Source: Bugulina stolonifera
Lineage: Eukaryota > Bryozoa > Gymnolaemata > Cheilostomatida > Bugulidae
Direction of reading: 5' to 3'
Length of the DNA stretch: 64,000 bases
NCBI GenBank assembly: GCA_935421135.1
Contig: OW285195.1
Location: forward strand, 5,866,701 to 5,930,700
Under the pieces are notes generated by a model. That model was given only the letters and a program-made list of their open reading frames with translations, searched no databases and was not told where the DNA came from. The translations under genes were made by a program, and so were the position numbers. Position 1 is the first letter of the stretch. Each line of letters starts with the position of its first letter. Of this stretch, positions 63,629-64,000 are shown piece after piece.

Positions 63629-64000
63629 CGACTACTGACTACTGACTACTGACTACTGACTACTGACTACTGACTACTGACTGCTGATGCTGACTACTGA
63701 CTACTGACTACTGACTGCTGATGCTGACTGCTGACTACTGACTACGGACTGTCAACTGCTGACTACTGACTGCTGACTACTGACTACTGACTGCTGACTG
63801 CTGATGCTGACTGCTGACTACTGACTACGGACTGTCAACTGCTGACTACTGACTGTCAATTGCTGACTACTGACTGCTGACTACTGACTACTGACTACTG
63901 ACTACTGACTACTGACTACGGATTGTCAACTGCTGACTACTGACTACTGACTACTGGCTACGGACTGTCAAGTGCAGACTACTGACTACTGACTACTGAC
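63629..64000. repeat. Heptamer minisatellite (TACTGAC)n with variant units
   Basis: The array continues past the window edge. The basic unit is TACTGAC. Variants TGCTGAC, TGCTGATGC, TACGGAC and TGTCAAC recur in similar runs, which suggests a longer higher-order unit. Confidence 0.9.

Noticed and set aside
63629..64000. Regular short repeats that could be read as a CRISPR array
   Set aside because: Units are contiguous 7-mers with no unique spacers, in an animal genome: a minisatellite.

Overview
The window is a piece of nuclear genome from an invertebrate animal. Its genes are split by many GT-AG introns, the DNA is AT-rich, and it carries an LTR retrotransposon, a non-LTR retrotransposon remnant, TIR/MITE-like elements, tRNA-like SINE candidates and many simple repeats. 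The species cannot be fixed from sequence alone. A basal marine animal such as a sponge would fit, but that is a guess. No prokaryotic operon, CRISPR array or toxin system was seen.

Layout. (1) About 3.1-12.3 kb, plus strand: a complete 13-exon ABCG (White-family) half-transporter, 'copy 1'. (2) About 12.3-36.4 kb: a gene-poor stretch holding MITEs, microsatellites, an 85-bp tandem duplication, the C-terminal endonuclease part of an R4/Dong-like non-LTR retrotransposon ending against a long (ATT)n tract, and a 2.57-kb segment bounded by inverted repeats. (3) 36.4-46.1 kb, plus strand: a complete 12-exon gene for a PDE9A-type cGMP phosphodiesterase, with TATA and CCAAT candidates just upstream. 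(4) 47.3-61.1 kb, minus strand: a second ABCG gene, 'copy 2', with the same intron phases as copy 1 and the same lengths for all internal exons except exon 7. Its first coding exon was not found. Its intron 12 is interrupted by a decayed 4.44-kb Ty3/gypsy element in antisense orientation. (5) 61.1-64.0 kb: no recognisable gene; the window ends in a heptamer minisatellite.

The two ABCG genes are inverted paralogues that face each other across PDE9A. Exons, introns and 3' flanks are alignable, so the duplication looks fairly recent. Insertions differ between the copies: a 557-bp TIR element in copy 1 intron 4, and the LTR element and two SINE-like units in copy 2. Copy 1 therefore serves as a paralogous 'empty site' for the retrotransposon. 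PDE9A hydrolyses cGMP in the cytosol and the ABCG proteins are membrane pumps of unknown substrate. Nothing in the sequence shows that they act together.

Exon borders were set by hand from GT-AG sites, reading phase and comparison of the two ABCG copies. Family names come from motif recognition, without a database search.
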